Notes: generated by a model from the sequence alone, not told the origin. Counted from the first letter of the stretch, positions 1-11,926 are shown. The stretch is DNA of 64,000 nucleotides from Sodiomyces alkalinus F11 (GCF_003711515.1 NW_021167084.1:240821-304820), one strand, 5' to 3'. Translations and numbers: made by a program.

Positions 1-2973
1 TCAAAAGAATAAAATTAAAATAAAGAAAAATTGGGGAACGGGCTATTACGGCGGGCCCTGGGCGTAGAAGTGGTTATGTTAAGTTCTTGTGAGACCGGAG
101 TCCGGATCGTCCCTTTTCGAGTAGGGGACGCGCATCCAGATGTCTCAAGTGGAAGAAGCAGCCGAGTATAAGAACCCTTTTCCTTTCCCCTCGTGGCAAA
201 TTTGACAGGCTGCTGTTGCTTCTCCTCCTGCGCAAGCCGTATCTACAGACTGCTAGTCTGCTATCTCAGATGCTCGGCGTGTCCTGCATCTGGTGTTGGT
301 GAATCACATCGGGGTAACGCTGATGCTATGTTTTACGTGTTTGAAAGCGCAGGACTGCCAACTAGCGCAACGGAAGTTCCTCACGAGAGAAGAGCGGATG
401 TTCCCACCGCTTTTTCAGGGTAGAATAGATCTACTTCAACCATGATATCTGACCGAGAAACAACCATATCTCCAAGACTCCAACCGCAGTATGCACGGTT
501 ACAGGGTACATAGAACTTATACGACGGGGATGAGTGGCGTGATCTAAACCATCAAAGGATAGGAACCGTCAATATGCCATGTCCTTGCAAGGATCCTCGG
601 ATATGCGGTCCTAATAACTCTTTCTGCATAGGATACTCAAGAGGGTGGTGTGCTGGGGTACGTTGTGGCGTTGTGGAGAACGACCGAGGCCGGAAATGGA
701 CGGGGGACCCACCTACGGCCGGGCCCGTGCACCCCGTGTGGGACCAGGGGTCGGTACTTGTGCGAACGTGCCGTCCCGGTCAACCTACACGTAGTGCCGT
801 AGCGCGGATAAGGCCAGCCACGCCTTCTTATCTCGACATAGTCGGTCCAATCATAGCGGTCGCCAGATAACATGTGCCCCCGTACCTGACTGGAATACAA
901 ACGTCGGTCGCCGGCTGATGCCGTGATGGGTGTATCACTGCATACCTATGCCGACGTGAAGTCGAGCTTCCATGACATCCATGTAAGCCACTATTGGAGC
1001 TTGGAGACCTGGGTTTTCACCAGGAATGATTACCACCCATTTGACTAAACGTTTGTCTTGGGTATTTTCGGATGGTAAATGACTGATTACACTTTTTTTG
1101 TCGCTGCCGCCATATTATATTTATATCGGGGGAGGTTGTTAGTTGTTACACGACACCAGGTCTTTGTCAACATACAAGGGAGGTGGAAGGAGGTACTGCT
1201 ACAGCCAGATCCCTCTATCATTGCACCCTGGAGCAGTCAACGGGACTTTCCCTACGCTACATGTACTGCAGGGATTCCGCTTGTATCGAATCACATCAGC
1301 AAGATGCTGCATAAGGTACCACTACACGTGTAATATCATGGATGATACACGGGATGTATCATGAACTTATCGGCGTTCTATGGGCTTCCTATGGCGAACC
1401 TGATTGGCTGTGATATGATGTTACCAGGGCATCTCCCCCTTTACGCCACCAACGACGCCCCGACTCCCTCGGTGACCTGAAATCCGGGATATCCTCTTCG
1501 GTGTTCAAGTGTCCAGGCAGTCGCTAGACCCGCGCGGATCATACCAGTGTACAACGTATCAGGTAGTCGACTTACAGCTGCAGACCTTTCCTGATCAGGA
1601 CTTAGATGGTCTGGCTCCCGGCGCCCACCCTGATTTTGCGATCCTTCCCTCCTTTTCGGACTCGAGCGTTGATGCAACTCCGTTTCGCTTGGGTTCGGGG
1701 TTCCCAGTTGGATCTGATATGGCAGCAGTCCACACCTTGATTACGGCAGTCCTGCCTCCATAGGACTTACCGACGATGGTAGCATCTTTTCGGTTCTTAA
1801 ATTAGCCCATCTGGATGATCTCTTATCCACTTGACGTGTTTAAATCGAACAAGAGATCGGCGTACAGTAGTCAGTAGTAGCTCTGGAGAAGTTTATCTCC
1901 ACGTGTAGAAGAAGCTCGAGGTGATCGTGCGTGATTCGTATGGCGGATGATCGACGCACTCCCCGATAATCAGGACGTGATATTGTCCATGATCGGCGCC
2001 GGCTCGAACGACTAGAACAACTACCAGAACGCCACTGCCCGGCTTCCTTTAACGTGGTCAGTGGTGTATATATGGATACCGTACCACCCACCAACAACCA
2101 TCCACACGAATGTCTCATCCCTAAGTCCCTAAGGCTTACATAGTGGAAAGGAAACAGTAAGTGTGCCAGTTAGTCAGCCTCGTCCACCAGTCAGAGAGCG
2201 AGAGTCGCAAATCTGGTGGCGCGGATTCTAGACTGAAGGGCTGCGATTGCTGCGGGAATACAACGTAGCTTTCTTGAAGGGGGCCAATAGCTATCCCCTC
2301 CTTGTCGTCCCCCCAGGGCGAATCTCATTGATCAGACGGAAGCATATCATGCAGTCCAGGGTGACAGTATGACTATTTAGGTAGGTAGAACGAACCGCAA
2401 TAGGTATTCATCGGTTATATGAAAGTTGAAACCCTGAACCTCCGGGGTTACAACTATACAACGCACAAGGGCCCCTTGTGGCTAAATCCTCATCAACCGT
2501 AGCCAGTGTTCACTTTCACTACCTTGCGGTTCTTCCCCGGCGACATCTAGGGGTAGCCAGCGGGCTGAATCCGCTGTCCCGTACACCCGTACTTCTGGTC
2601 CATCGTCCAGGTGGATGGTCTCATGTGCTGCCGTATAAGCGATACACAAAGGGATTCGAAGGATCGAACATGCCCTTCTCGGACTGCCGATCTTGACCAA
2701 TTGTAGACCAATACAACACACCATCACATCATCCTTCTCTGCAGGACACCCGATTCATTCCCATGTGTCGTGCATATTCCATGACGAGATCGATGGTAAA
2801 TGCATGTGCAGTTTGTTCAGCTTAACTGAACAGAAAGGACGAAACACGAAAGATCACGGTCGCTTCGAATCTCAACTTCAACATCATCACATTTTCGGTC
2901 CTTTACTTAATGCTGCCATTCCGAGGCGTCTAGCTGCCTCACAGCACAGGAAACAACCACAATTTCCATCACC
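1..2973. other. intergenic, no recognisable gene
   Basis: Only short overlapping open frames occur here, on both strands, all under about 110 codons and without family motifs or plausible exon chains. Base composition is mixed, not the AT-rich CpA-depleted kind seen in the transposon blocks, so the stretch is neither clearly genic nor RIPped. The last part is the 5' flank of the rhodopsin-fold gene that starts at 2974. I see no RNA gene, LTR or inverted repeat that I could defend. Confidence 0.6.
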
Positions 2974-4640
2974 ATGGATGCTCTACCACCGGGCGCCGAT
3001 TTATCTCAGATTCCTCTAGCCGAGAACCCGAGCGGCGCTCCGCCAAATTTTACTGATGGACCTTCTCTCATCGTCGCCGTCCAAGCAGTCGGCATCTCGC
3101 TGGGCTCCATTGCGCTTCTGCTAATTGTCCTACGGCTGTCTGTTTGGTATCGACTCAAACGTCCTTTCGGTCTGGACGATGGTGCGCCTTCCACATGAAC
3201 CAACTTGATGAGAGAGTGCTTGCTAACGACACTCCTAGGTTTTGTCGTGATCGCGTTTATAATCGCTGCTGGGTACACTGGAGTTGTGTGTAGTAGTAAG
3301 TCAAGAACCAACATCATTCCCTTGGAAAACCATATTTCCTCGAACTGTTAGCTCACATGTTTGTCAAACAGCGGAGGCCGTCTCGAGACATGCTTGGGAC
3401 ACGCCGTTAAGCGCCATAGACGAAGTGTATCTCAAGGTATGAGTCCGAATTACTCTCTGCCCTGGCTTTGCAGTGCGGAAGACCCGAAGCTGATCAGTCG
3501 GTACAGAAACTCTTCGTCACCAGCCTCCTCTATGGCCCTATGCTCTTCTTCTCCAAAGTATCGATCCTGATCCTCTACCACCGCATGTTCCGGCCTGAGC
3601 GCTGGTTCAGAATTTGTCTGTACATCACTCTCGCCATCCTGTTCGGGGCGTACTGGATGACTGGTGAGATGCCCCGAGACTCCCGACTCCTACCGCTCGA
3701 CCGTCCACAAGCACGAGAACCGCTCAACTAACGGCAGGGACCATAGTACCTCTGTGTTTCTATTACTGCATGCCGCACAATGGAGAAGCGTGGGACCTCA
3801 GCATCCTGCCGAAATGCAGCCACCTGGCTACCCCTGGCTTGGTTCAGGCTGGGGTGAACATCGCAGCAGATATCGCCATCTTCGTGTTGCCGCTTCCCAT
3901 CGTCCTGAAGCTTCAACTGCCCACGTCGAAGAAGATTGGTATTGCCGCCATATTTGCAACTGGTTTCTTGTATGAGAACATAGAACTTTTTTTCTTTTTT
4001 TCTTCCTCNNNNNNNNNNNNNNNNNNNNNNNNNNNNNNNNNNNNNNNNNNNNNNNNNNNNNNNNNNNNGGTGCACCCGCTGACTTTCCTCAAGCGCTCTC
4101 ATTGCCAGTGCGTTGACGGTATACTACCGCGTGATGATCATCGAGGGCGCCGACGGCACATGGGCCGGCGCGCAGACCTTCATCTGCATGTGAGTTACGC
4201 ACCCAGCCAGATGCTTCTTCGTTACGTTTACCCCACTAAGACTGACTCGAATCGCCCCTTCCAGCCAAGCCGAAGTCTACGTCTCCATCTTCGTGGCGTG
4301 CATGCCGTCCCTTTCCAGAATGTGGAAGGTGAAGCTCAAGGAGACGAGGGTCTACGGAAGCATAAAGTCACTCATGTCCGCCAGGGGGAGGACGACGGTG
4401 AAGAGCACCGCCAAGGAGACGGGGAATAGCGTTTCGATGGTCGGGCTGCAGGGCAGCCACAGCGCGTACCAGGAGATTCGCTATTCCAGCGACACCACGG
4501 TGCGGCCCAAGGGGCGGGAGATTTACAAGATGACCACGCTAGAGTTGACTTCGACTAGGAGCTCCAGTCTTCGGGAGGAGAGGGGGGCGGATGCGTATGT
4601 CGGCCCGATGAGGGGGGCTGGGAGGATGGATTTCCAGTAG
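2974..4640 (+). CDS. PTH11-like / fungal rhodopsin-fold seven-helix membrane protein
   Basis: Seven exons (2974-3181, 3239-3295, 3372-3436, 3474-3663, 3738-3969, 4109-4189, 4265-4640) give a continuous 402-residue frame. It starts in a good ACCATGG context. Hydrophobic helices come in the order expected for the fungal rhodopsin-like family: VQAVGISLGSIALLLIVL, then GFVVIAFIIAAGYTG, LLYGPMLFFSKVSILILY, LYITLAILFGAYW, and GVNIAADIAIFVLPLPIVL followed by LPTSKKIGIAAIFATG. The C-terminal tail of about 100 residues is polar, Ser/Thr-rich and probably cytoplasmic. Relatives include PTH11-type receptors of plant-associated fungi, but no CFEM domain is visible, so a receptor role is inference. The fifth intron (3970-4108) contains 60 undetermined bases. 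The third intron (3437-3473) is only 37 nt, yet it is needed to avoid an immediate stop. Confidence 0.82.
4009..4068. other. assembly gap (60 N)
   Basis: Sixty undetermined bases follow a T/C-rich run inside intron 5 of the rhodopsin-fold gene. The flanking exons join in frame without it, so the gap probably costs no coding sequence. Its true length is unknown. Confidence 0.99.
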
Positions 4641-4860
4641 GAGCGCTATACAGGGAGGGGAGGGTTTCATTATTCATGGATGGAAAAGCAATACGATGAT
4701 GTGTGGCTTGATGGAATTTGATGGTACAAGAAATGGTTCATGTTCTTTGTAAGGAATTTTGCAGAATCTATCTCGGGCTGGGCCCGGAGTATGAGTTGTA
4801 ACGGACGGAACGGAACATTCCGGCCAGGGGCAGAGACGGCCGGCATGCAAGCCGCCAAAA

Positions 4861-6533
4861 TCAAGCCACCACGCTCGGCAGCTTGAACCCCCCAGGAACG
4901 CCCTTTTGAAATACACCTTCGGGATCGTACTTCTTACTCGCCTCCCTCAGCTTCGCGACGCTCTCCTCTCCATACCCAGCAATGGCCGAGTCGACGGCAT
5001 CGGCGTAGTTGGTAAAGATGTACCGGTGCAGCAACCCCTTTTCACTCGCCAGCTGCCTAAACTCGGCGACGAGGTTGCGGATGTACGCGAAGATGCGGCT
5101 GTCGTCTTGCTGCGCGTTCCAGATGGGATTGATCAGGATGATAAGGAGAGGCCCGTCGGAAGGGGGGATGGCCTTGGCGTTGCCGCCGGCTTTCGCCGAG
5201 TTCTCCAGCAGCGTCCTCGTCAGGGGGTGCATGCCGAGGGTGAAGATGAACCCGTCGGCGTCTTTCAGGGCCTCGACCGCTTTTTGCCATTTCTCGTGGA
5301 ATGTTCCCAGCAGCGATGGATCCGGCTTGACGGTGATGGAAGCCCAGTATTGCCTGTTTCTAGTTAGTACCATGCACATACATATACTATATTGCACGCA
5401 TGCATGCAGCATGGGCGGTGTATTAACGGGGCGGGGGTGGACGGGCGGCGTTCACCGCTGATAACATGAACGTACCGCACTCCGTCAGTAGTAAACTTGG
5501 AGAGTTCGTCGCAGAAATCGAGATGCGTGGATTTCCGCATGGACCCCATCTGCTTAATCTGCGGTTCTACCGCCGTAAAACGCTGGAGCGCCGGGGGGTT
5601 CTCCAGCCCCTGGGTGTGGTACATGACGACGGTGATGGCCTGGTGGCCGAAGCCGTAGCCGGCACTGCACATGATGTGGGTGTCCTCGTCCGTCTCGTTG
5701 TAGGCATAGTCGCACGTCCTCTCGATGAGCTGCGGGAAGGTCTCGGGCATGTAGTAGGTGAGGCCGCCCCAGATGTCGCCGGACTGGAACGTCTTCATCT
5801 TGAGGGAGGTGACGATGCCGAAGTTGTTCAGACCGCCCTTGAGCGCATACCAGAGGTCCGGGTTCTCTTCTGCGTTGGCGCGAACGAGGTCGCCGGATGC
5901 AAGGACGACTTTGAATTCGGTGACCGAGTCGCATGCGAATCCTCTGCGTTTGGAGAACATGGATAGTCCACCTGGGGCGGGCGGGCGGGCGAGGTTAGAA
6001 CTTGGCCATACGAATACAATAGTAGATAGCAACTTGAAAACCAAAGGATCAAAACTGTGTGGCTAAAACGTACCTCCCAGAATGAGACCACCCACGCCGA
6101 TGCGTCCGACACGTCCTCCCGCCACGGTCAAGCCATGTTTTTCCAGCTCGGTGTATGCCGTCGCCCACGTCTCGCCGACACCGAGCTCCACAATGGACTT
6201 GTCCCCATTCAAGGTGATGCCCTTGAGACCCCTCGTGTCGACGGTGACACCATTTTGGACGTTGGCACTACTCGCAATCGGGGTATGGCCGGTGCCTCGG
6301 ATGGCGACTTGACAGCCCCCCGAAAGCAGATGTGGGCGGAGTGCCTTGATCAGGTCCTGTACCTGCTCGGGGGAGCTCGGTTTGGCGATGAATGCCGGCT
6401 TGATCTCGTTCTCGAAGGCGCTAAAGTACGAGCCGTTGCTTTTGTCGTACTCTTCGCTGCCGGGCCGTAGGACGCTGTCTCCGAGGACGGTGGTTAGGAC
6501 ACTCGATATCTGGGCGTCGCCGGGTTCTGCCAT
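4861..6533 (-). CDS. FAD-linked oxidoreductase (berberine-bridge-enzyme-like, PCMH type)
   Basis: Three exons read on the minus strand (6533-6074, 5971-5476, 5353-4861) give 482 residues. The N-terminal half is the FAD-binding PCMH fold: FIAKPSSPEQVQDLIK near residue 48, then RGTGHTP, whose His83 is the expected covalent flavin attachment residue, then GVTVDTRGLKGI. The Gly-rich segment spans the first splice junction and ends in CDSVTEFKVVLASGDLV. The C terminus has the typical BBE segment, NYADA followed by YGEESVAKLREASKKYDP. The Cys used for a second flavin bond in bicovalent members is not seen in the Gly-rich loop (GGRVGRIGVGG), which suggests a single His link. No clear signal peptide follows the chosen Met. 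Substrate is unknown; relatives oxidise alcohols, sugars or secondary metabolites. The P450 at 8159 points away from it, a weak hint of a metabolic pair. Confidence 0.88.
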
Positions 6534-8158
6534 GTTGAACTCGGACCGGGACAGGATTGACGCTTGACCGGAAGCGTAAATACAGGTAATTACGGTAACT
6601 CGATAGCAAGACGAAGAGACTGGATGGGACTAGACGTGATGGCAGGAGAACCGATAGTGAAATCCTCGTCCCTTATTAAACGCCGTGATCTGCACATCTC
6701 ACACCTATATTTGTCAGAATCAGAACGGTTGGTCCACGAACGGGATAGCGCAGATAACAGTCATCCTCAACAAATAGGCCCGTTGGTCCTCAACTGATAA
6801 CTATCACCGAACAGTATGAGGGCGTTCAGTAATGCCGCCAACAGGACTAAAGGGATACTGCAGGACAGAAGTACCTATAGCGCTGCACGCTGCAATACTA
6901 AGGTAGGGTAAGGTATGTATGCGCTCTACCTCCTGTCTCTTTCTATCCCCTAATTACTGTATATCCCGCCTCTGTATTACCCCTCATTTCTGCCCCTCAT
7001 CGAGTACACTTGTAATTACCCCTCACTTGTTGGCGTGGGGGTGGGGTTACACGAGGAGGAATCCTTGGCCCCTGAGAAGACAGGACAGACCCTATACTAT
7101 TTAGTGGTATTGTCAGAACACAAATAAAGGTACGCGAATTGTATGTGTATTCATCTAAGTGAAGTTCGTGGTACTTCACGGGGACGTCTAACTGTAAGGG
7201 AAAAGGAGGTGTAATGACTGTGGTTACATCGGCACGAGGTACTCCACTCGTCTGACACAATGTGGTTTGTCACACCTCGATAGGGTGGCTGTAGGCATCT
7301 GACAGGTACATACAGGGGGTGTACAACGTACAGCGTGCTGAAGTACACTGCAATGTTGCCCCACCTCGCATTCTCCACCTCTAATAGGGGTCCGGTTATA
7401 GTGCAGATACAGCGAAGCGTACAGGCTGCACTTGGTAGGATGCCCCTGAACCAGCTACTAAATACTCCGCACTCGCCTACCAACCACCTCATAGGCTCAT
7501 ACAGTACACCCTTTCCTCCTAGTCCTCACATGCGGACTTCAGCCATCGATTCCCTGTTTGCCACTTGTTTCTGTTCCCAGTCGTTTGAGTTATGCGTGCC
7601 CTGCAGATCTGGAGTCCAGACTCCAAAGATCTGTACAGTGTTGTCAGCGTGCGGTCCGATATCCACGAGAGGCGCCGGTGGCCCGTAGGCTGTAGCTTCA
7701 TGTTGCTTCCTCTTGATGGATCGGCTCGGATCGCCCCGACAACTCTGGCCGACACCACTCCACTCCATCTCTGAACTTGATTCCTACCGCATTGACAGAA
7801 CACGAGGTCTTACGTCCCAATCAACTCGCACGATGATCGGTCCGGACTCCGGACAGCCGTAGACGGTAGGATCACTACATTTGTGGCTTCTTAGCCGTGT
7901 CCTATCTCAGCGTCTTCCCGTTACATCGTACCTCTTCCGAACGCCTCATGCAACCTCCAGCTTCGAAAATGTCTCGTGGGTGTGAGAGATACCCTCCAAG
8001 TCCGCTTCAACTCGGACGCCGTTCTCTGGTACGAAGCATGTCGTGATTTACACTGAATTAAATGCCACCCCCTTGCTTCCGGGCCCTGGGTCTTCCCAGT
8101 TCCATCTATAACTCGCCTCGATTCATATCTACATGTGCTGTCCAGTGTCCCGGTTTTC
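6534..8158. other. intergenic between divergent oxidoreductase and P450
   Basis: No gene is recognisable. Apart from the solo LTR at 7111-7304, the stretch has only short open frames that look random. It contains the 5' flanks of both neighbouring genes. Confidence 0.6.
7111..7304 (-). mobile_element. solo LTR, Copia family of the 11927-24285 element, not RIPped
   Basis: The reverse complement starts TGTCAGATGCC and ends TTGTGTTCTGACA. It follows the 193-bp LTRs at 11927 and 24093 along its whole length, including the GTGTGACAAACC box and the ACTTCACTTAGATGAATACA block. Terminal inverted repeat TGTCAG/CTGACA is intact. Flanks are ggtat (7106-7110) and ggtac (7305-7309), a 5-bp target duplication with one transition. 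CpA and TpG dinucleotides are kept, unlike in the big element, as expected for a repeat too short to trigger RIP. It most likely arose by LTR-LTR recombination. Confidence 0.9.
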
Positions 8159-9973
8159 ATGATGGACGTAGAGTCATCATACGCCGCAACTGTCATCACG
8201 CTGGTGGCGCACGATGCTCGCCTCGGGCTACCCCTATTAGCTCTGCTCAGTCTGCTTGGCTGGAGGCTTTACACTTTCACCATCCTACCATGGCTTTATC
8301 CCAATGATCCAAAGGAGTATCCATACTGGATTCCAGGCCTTGGTAAGACATCTCAAGCTCTGCCCTTTCATAACGACATGGAGAGCTCCATCTGTGCGCT
8401 GCAGTATTAACATGAACCCAAGGCCACCTTAGATCCTTCTTCAAGGACTCCAACAAACTACTCTCGGACGCAAGGTAGGACCGAAACTAAGACTACCGAG
8501 TTGTGTCTGGACTAAGATTTATGTGTATGAAACAGACTCTACTTCCACGACAGCAGGGAGCCCTTTGCCCTCACCGTCGCCGGCCAAAAATGGTACGTCC
8601 TTCTACGACCCGAGGACGTTACCTCGACATACAAGATGGACGAAAGCTCGCTTTCCTACGACATTTTCGCCGTCGAAGTCATGCGAATGGTGGGCATCAC
8701 CGAAGAAGGCGTCCGAAAAGCTTTCCAGACCCAGCCTGTCGAGAAATATGGCGCCCAGACCGCAGCCACACCTTATAAGCACTTGGTGAGGCTTTGCAAG
8801 GAGTACCAGCTGGTGCAGCTCTCTCCAGGACCCCGACTGGATCGGTTGTTAGGACAAGCAATCGGACAGTTCAACCTCCGTCTGGACCTGCAGTCCATAC
8901 GCACTTGGGGGGCCGGATGGTATGCCAATTCCACGACCTCTGCCCCGGGCTCCGTCGACGTGTCCCTCTACAATTGGGTCTCCGATGTCTTCATCGATTT
9001 TGGTACCAGGGCATACTTCGGCGACCTGCTGCAGGACATTGCGCCTGATATTACCCGGACTTTCATGGCGTTCGACGCACTTTCCTGGCAGGCCATGTAC
9101 CAGTATCCTTCTTTTCTGTGTGGCGAGATGACCAGAGCGAAAGGGAAACTGCAGAATGCCATGGCCGAGTACTTTGCCTCTCCAAAAGACCAGAGAGAGG
9201 ATATCTCCTGGTTCATATCGAAGGTGGAGGAGGAGATGGACCGGCTTGACATAGCTGCCTCTGACAGGGCCATCTTTTTCTTCCAGCTATATTGGAGGTA
9301 TGTCCCCTTTTCGTCCATCTCTCGCCTCTGTAAAGAAAAGAAGAAAAAAAAAATCACACCTTTAACAGTGCCTAGCATCAACGGAAACACGCGAAAAGCC
9401 CCCTTCTGGATGCTCTCCCACCTTCTCTTCAACCCAACCCTCCTCGACCTCATCCGAGCCGAGACCGAGCCCGCCATAAGCAAGAACGGCATCGACCTAT
9501 CCCACCTCCTCAACACCCAGACCTGCCCCCACCTCAACAGCGTCTGGGACGAAACCATCCGCCTCGCCGCCTACGCCGCGTCGGTCCGCTTCCTCGCCCG
9601 CGACCTGCAGCTGGGCGGCAAGACGCTCCGCAAGGGCAACCGCCTCATGATGCCACAGCGGCAGCTCCATTTCAGCGAAGAGGCCTTCGGGGCGGACGCC
9701 GCGGCGTTCCACCCGGACCGGTTCTTGGAGGACCCGGCGCTGCGGCGGCACCCTTGTCTGCGGCCTTTTGGGGGCGGGGCGTCGATGTGTCCCGGTCGGA
9801 ATCTGGCGAAGCAGGCGACGCTGGCTTTCGTGGCCATGGCGGTACGGAGATTCGAGATGGTGGTAGAGCCGCCTGGTCAGCCTTTTCCTGAGGCGGCGGA
9901 GGGGAAGCCGTCGATTGGGCTGGTTGATGTGCAGGAGGGGTATGATCTCAAGGTGAGGCTCAGGGCGAGGTAG
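8159..9973 (+). CDS. cytochrome P450 monooxygenase (CYP7/CYP8-like fungal group)
   Basis: Four exons (8159-8342, 8423-8474, 8536-9297, 9376-9973) give 531 residues with matching phases. An N-terminal membrane anchor (LPLLALLSLLGWRLYTF) is followed by a proline-rich hinge. The ExxR helix is ETIR at 392-395. The heme loop is FGGGASMCPGR, with the thiolate ligand at Cys471. HPDRFLEDP is the expected meander segment. Two ATGs are adjacent at 8159 and 8162; the difference is one residue. An open frame extends upstream to 8135 but lacks an ATG. The last intron (9298-9375) carries a purine run. The compact C-terminal layout resembles fungal P450s annotated as sterol 7-alpha-hydroxylase-like, but the substrate cannot be told. 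Confidence 0.9.
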
Positions 9974-10317
9974 AGACGGGTGGGTGTGTCGGTCATATCA
10001 AGTTGCATCCATGTCCCCTGTTTTTGATCTCGAGAGAAGTAAAAGTGCCAATCCAAAGGCCCGGTTGTAAACTCCCAGTGTCCTCTCTCTTTCCTCTGCG
10101 TCCAATCCAGACCTCAGTGCCCATAAGGTCTTTAAAAGCAATTTGATGGCAACCTTCTATATCCTCTTCGTTTTACGTAGCTGAGACCCGGTGCGCCGAG
10201 AAAGCACCGCCATCTCCAAATCTCTGCTGGGAAAAACGCAAAACCAATGAACACGGCGTCTAACTTTCATGACTGCACCCGGAGCCAACCGTCGTCAAAG
10301 CCTTGGGAGGTAGCGAC
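9974..10317. other. intergenic between convergent P450 and FTR1
   Basis: These 344 bp hold the 3' flanks of two genes that run toward each other. I see no open frame, repeat or RNA gene worth reporting. Confidence 0.6.
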
Positions 10318-11660
10318 CTACCTCGCGGGGTGGGCCAGCAGGGGCTCGTGATCGCCAGCTTCCACTGACCGCGTGCGCTGTGACGCGGGCGCATCGCTGC
10401 GGCGTCGGCCGGCGCGCTTCTCCTTGAAGCCCATGAAGACAAAGCCGGCGGCGACGGCGACCCAGTAGAGGTTGTAGGAGACGACGGAGCCGACGGTGGC
10501 GGAGTTTTGCCAGCCGAGGACGGCGTTGAAGATGCCCCAGAAGCCGCCGCCGTCGAGGTAGGGGTTGCAGCACTGATGGATGTTAGGGTCATGAGAGAAG
10601 TTCAAAGAACGGGAGAAGGGTGCACAGGGCAAGGGAGATGGTAGAGACCGAGACTTACGTTGACATGCCAGACACTCTTGCGGATATCGTACGAGCCAGG
10701 CCCTGAGCCGAGTTCGGCTGCGTCTCCCCCGACGATTTGATTCCACTCGTTCGCTTCCAGGTGCCAGATTCCTCGGGAGAACAGACCGGCAGCGACTAGG
10801 TATAGTAGACAGGTGGAGAAGACGAGGAAATAATGGATGGGTGCCACGTTGGAGCCCCTGGATAGGAGAAAAACAAAAGGGAAAACGGGATAAGTCAGTG
10901 GAGATCATGTCACGACTTTGAAAACTCGGGGCAAACTTGAACTCACCTGTAGATCAGATATCCCACGAATCCTCCAACGACAAAGCCAGCCAAAGCCGAC
11001 ACGATGATAGACAAGGCCGAGAGACCAAAGCCAGCACCGGCGATGAAGAGGATCCCCTCAAACCCCTCCCTCATGACAGTGATGAAGGGAAGGATGAAGA
11101 GCGCGTATTTCTCCCCAAGAAACTTCACCCGGTCAACGAGGCTGCCGGATCGCCCCGGGCCAGCATCGCTGCCGCTCGACTTGATGGCCCTGGCCAACTT
11201 GGCGCGCCACTTGTCCTGCAGCTTGCCGACGCGGAGCAGGACGGCGCCCATGACGGTGATGACGAGCGAGGCGACGAGGGAGAAGACGGCTTCCCAGAGG
11301 GCCTCGGCGCCGCTGACTTGTTCGGCGGCCAGGCCGTAAACGCCGCCGATGATGGCGGCGCCGAGGAGGACGCAGGTCAGGATGCCGATGGCGGTGCCGA
11401 GCCAGACTTGGCGGACCATGGTGGCGTGGAGGCTCGCGTCGACATCTTGGGGGCTCAAGGTCCGCTTGATGATGGCGAGAAGCACGGATACGATGATGCC
11501 TGTCTCGAGGGCTTCGCGGAAGCTGATGAAGAAGACTGCGAGGGATTAGTGAACTGAGTGAAGTGTGAGATGGGTGGGGAGTCTTGAGTCGGGGCTGGGA
11601 GTCTGGGACTTGGTGAGCAATCGTTGGAGTCTTACTTGGTAGCGAAAAGAGGCCCTCCAT
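10318..11660 (-). CDS. FTR1: high-affinity plasma membrane iron permease Ftr1
   Basis: Four exons on the minus strand (11660-11636, 11535-10947, 10857-10659, 10572-10318) give 355 residues. The first exon codes only eight residues plus one base. Two iron-translocation motifs of the family are present: REALE at residues 15-19 in the first helix, and REGFE at 164-168 ([13 protein letters not shown]). Seven or so hydrophobic helices follow the family order. The C-terminal tail is short and Arg-rich. Ftr1 moves Fe(III) across the plasma membrane only together with a multicopper ferroxidase, and a Fet3-type gene lies head-to-head at 24726. The 5' flank carries a perfect iron-GATA site (11877-11885). 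The gene itself shows no RIP although the retrotransposon block begins 266 bp upstream. Confidence 0.95.
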
Positions 11661-11796
11661 TTCTTTGGACCTAGTCTTTTCCTTTGTTTCTCAAATAATG
11701 AAGATGAATGTAAAAGAGTCTCGAACGAGACTTTCAGGGAGTCGGAGGAGACAGGCCAGTGAGTCGCCCGTGGTCCTCAGACATGACATATGCAAA

Positions 11797-11830
11797 GGAA
11801 AAGAAAAAGAAAAAGAAAAAGAAAAAGAAA
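11797..11830. repeat. AAAAAG microsatellite
   Basis: About five tandem copies of a 6-bp A5G unit lie in the FTR1 promoter. Confidence 0.9.
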
Positions 11831-11876
11831 TGAAAGTCCCCACAGGTGATAGGTGAGCCGATTCCGGTCAGATCAG

Positions 11877-11885
11877 ATCAGATAA
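11877..11885 (+). promoter_or_regulatory. iron-type GATA factor site ATCAGATAA
   Basis: This is a perfect match to ATCWGATAA, the extended GATA consensus reported for the fungal iron-responsive repressors (SRE, SreA, Urbs1 family). It is preceded by overlapping ATCAGATC units. It lies 217 bp upstream of the FTR1 ATG and 41 bp from the retrotransposon edge. Function is inferred from sequence and context. Confidence 0.6.
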
Positions 11886-11926
11886 GATTATGATAGTGAT
11901 TTACTGGGGGCCAAGGCCTCGGGTAT

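Larger units (their letters stand above)
11661..11926. promoter_or_regulatory. remaining FTR1 promoter, left half of an ancestral FTR1-FET3 divergent promoter
   Basis: These 266 bp separate the FTR1 start codon from the Copia insertion. They contain an A/G microsatellite (11797-11830) and a cluster of GATA cores between about 11848 and 11898. They are not RIPped. The matching right half is 24286-24321 plus 24531-24725. Confidence 0.7.

Noticed and set aside
3728..4102. Frames spanning the N gap
   Set aside because: They read through undetermined bases and the intron of the rhodopsin-fold gene; the splice model explains the region.
8135..8161. Upstream extension of the first P450
   Set aside because: It would start at GTG; the first in-frame ATG is 8159. 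The same reasoning was used for FET3 (24684) and DUF2434 (49180).
11004..11660. Long alternative frames over FTR1 on both strands
   Set aside because: Shadows of GC-rich coding sequence; the four-exon FTR1 model has the REALE and REGFE motifs and consistent phases.
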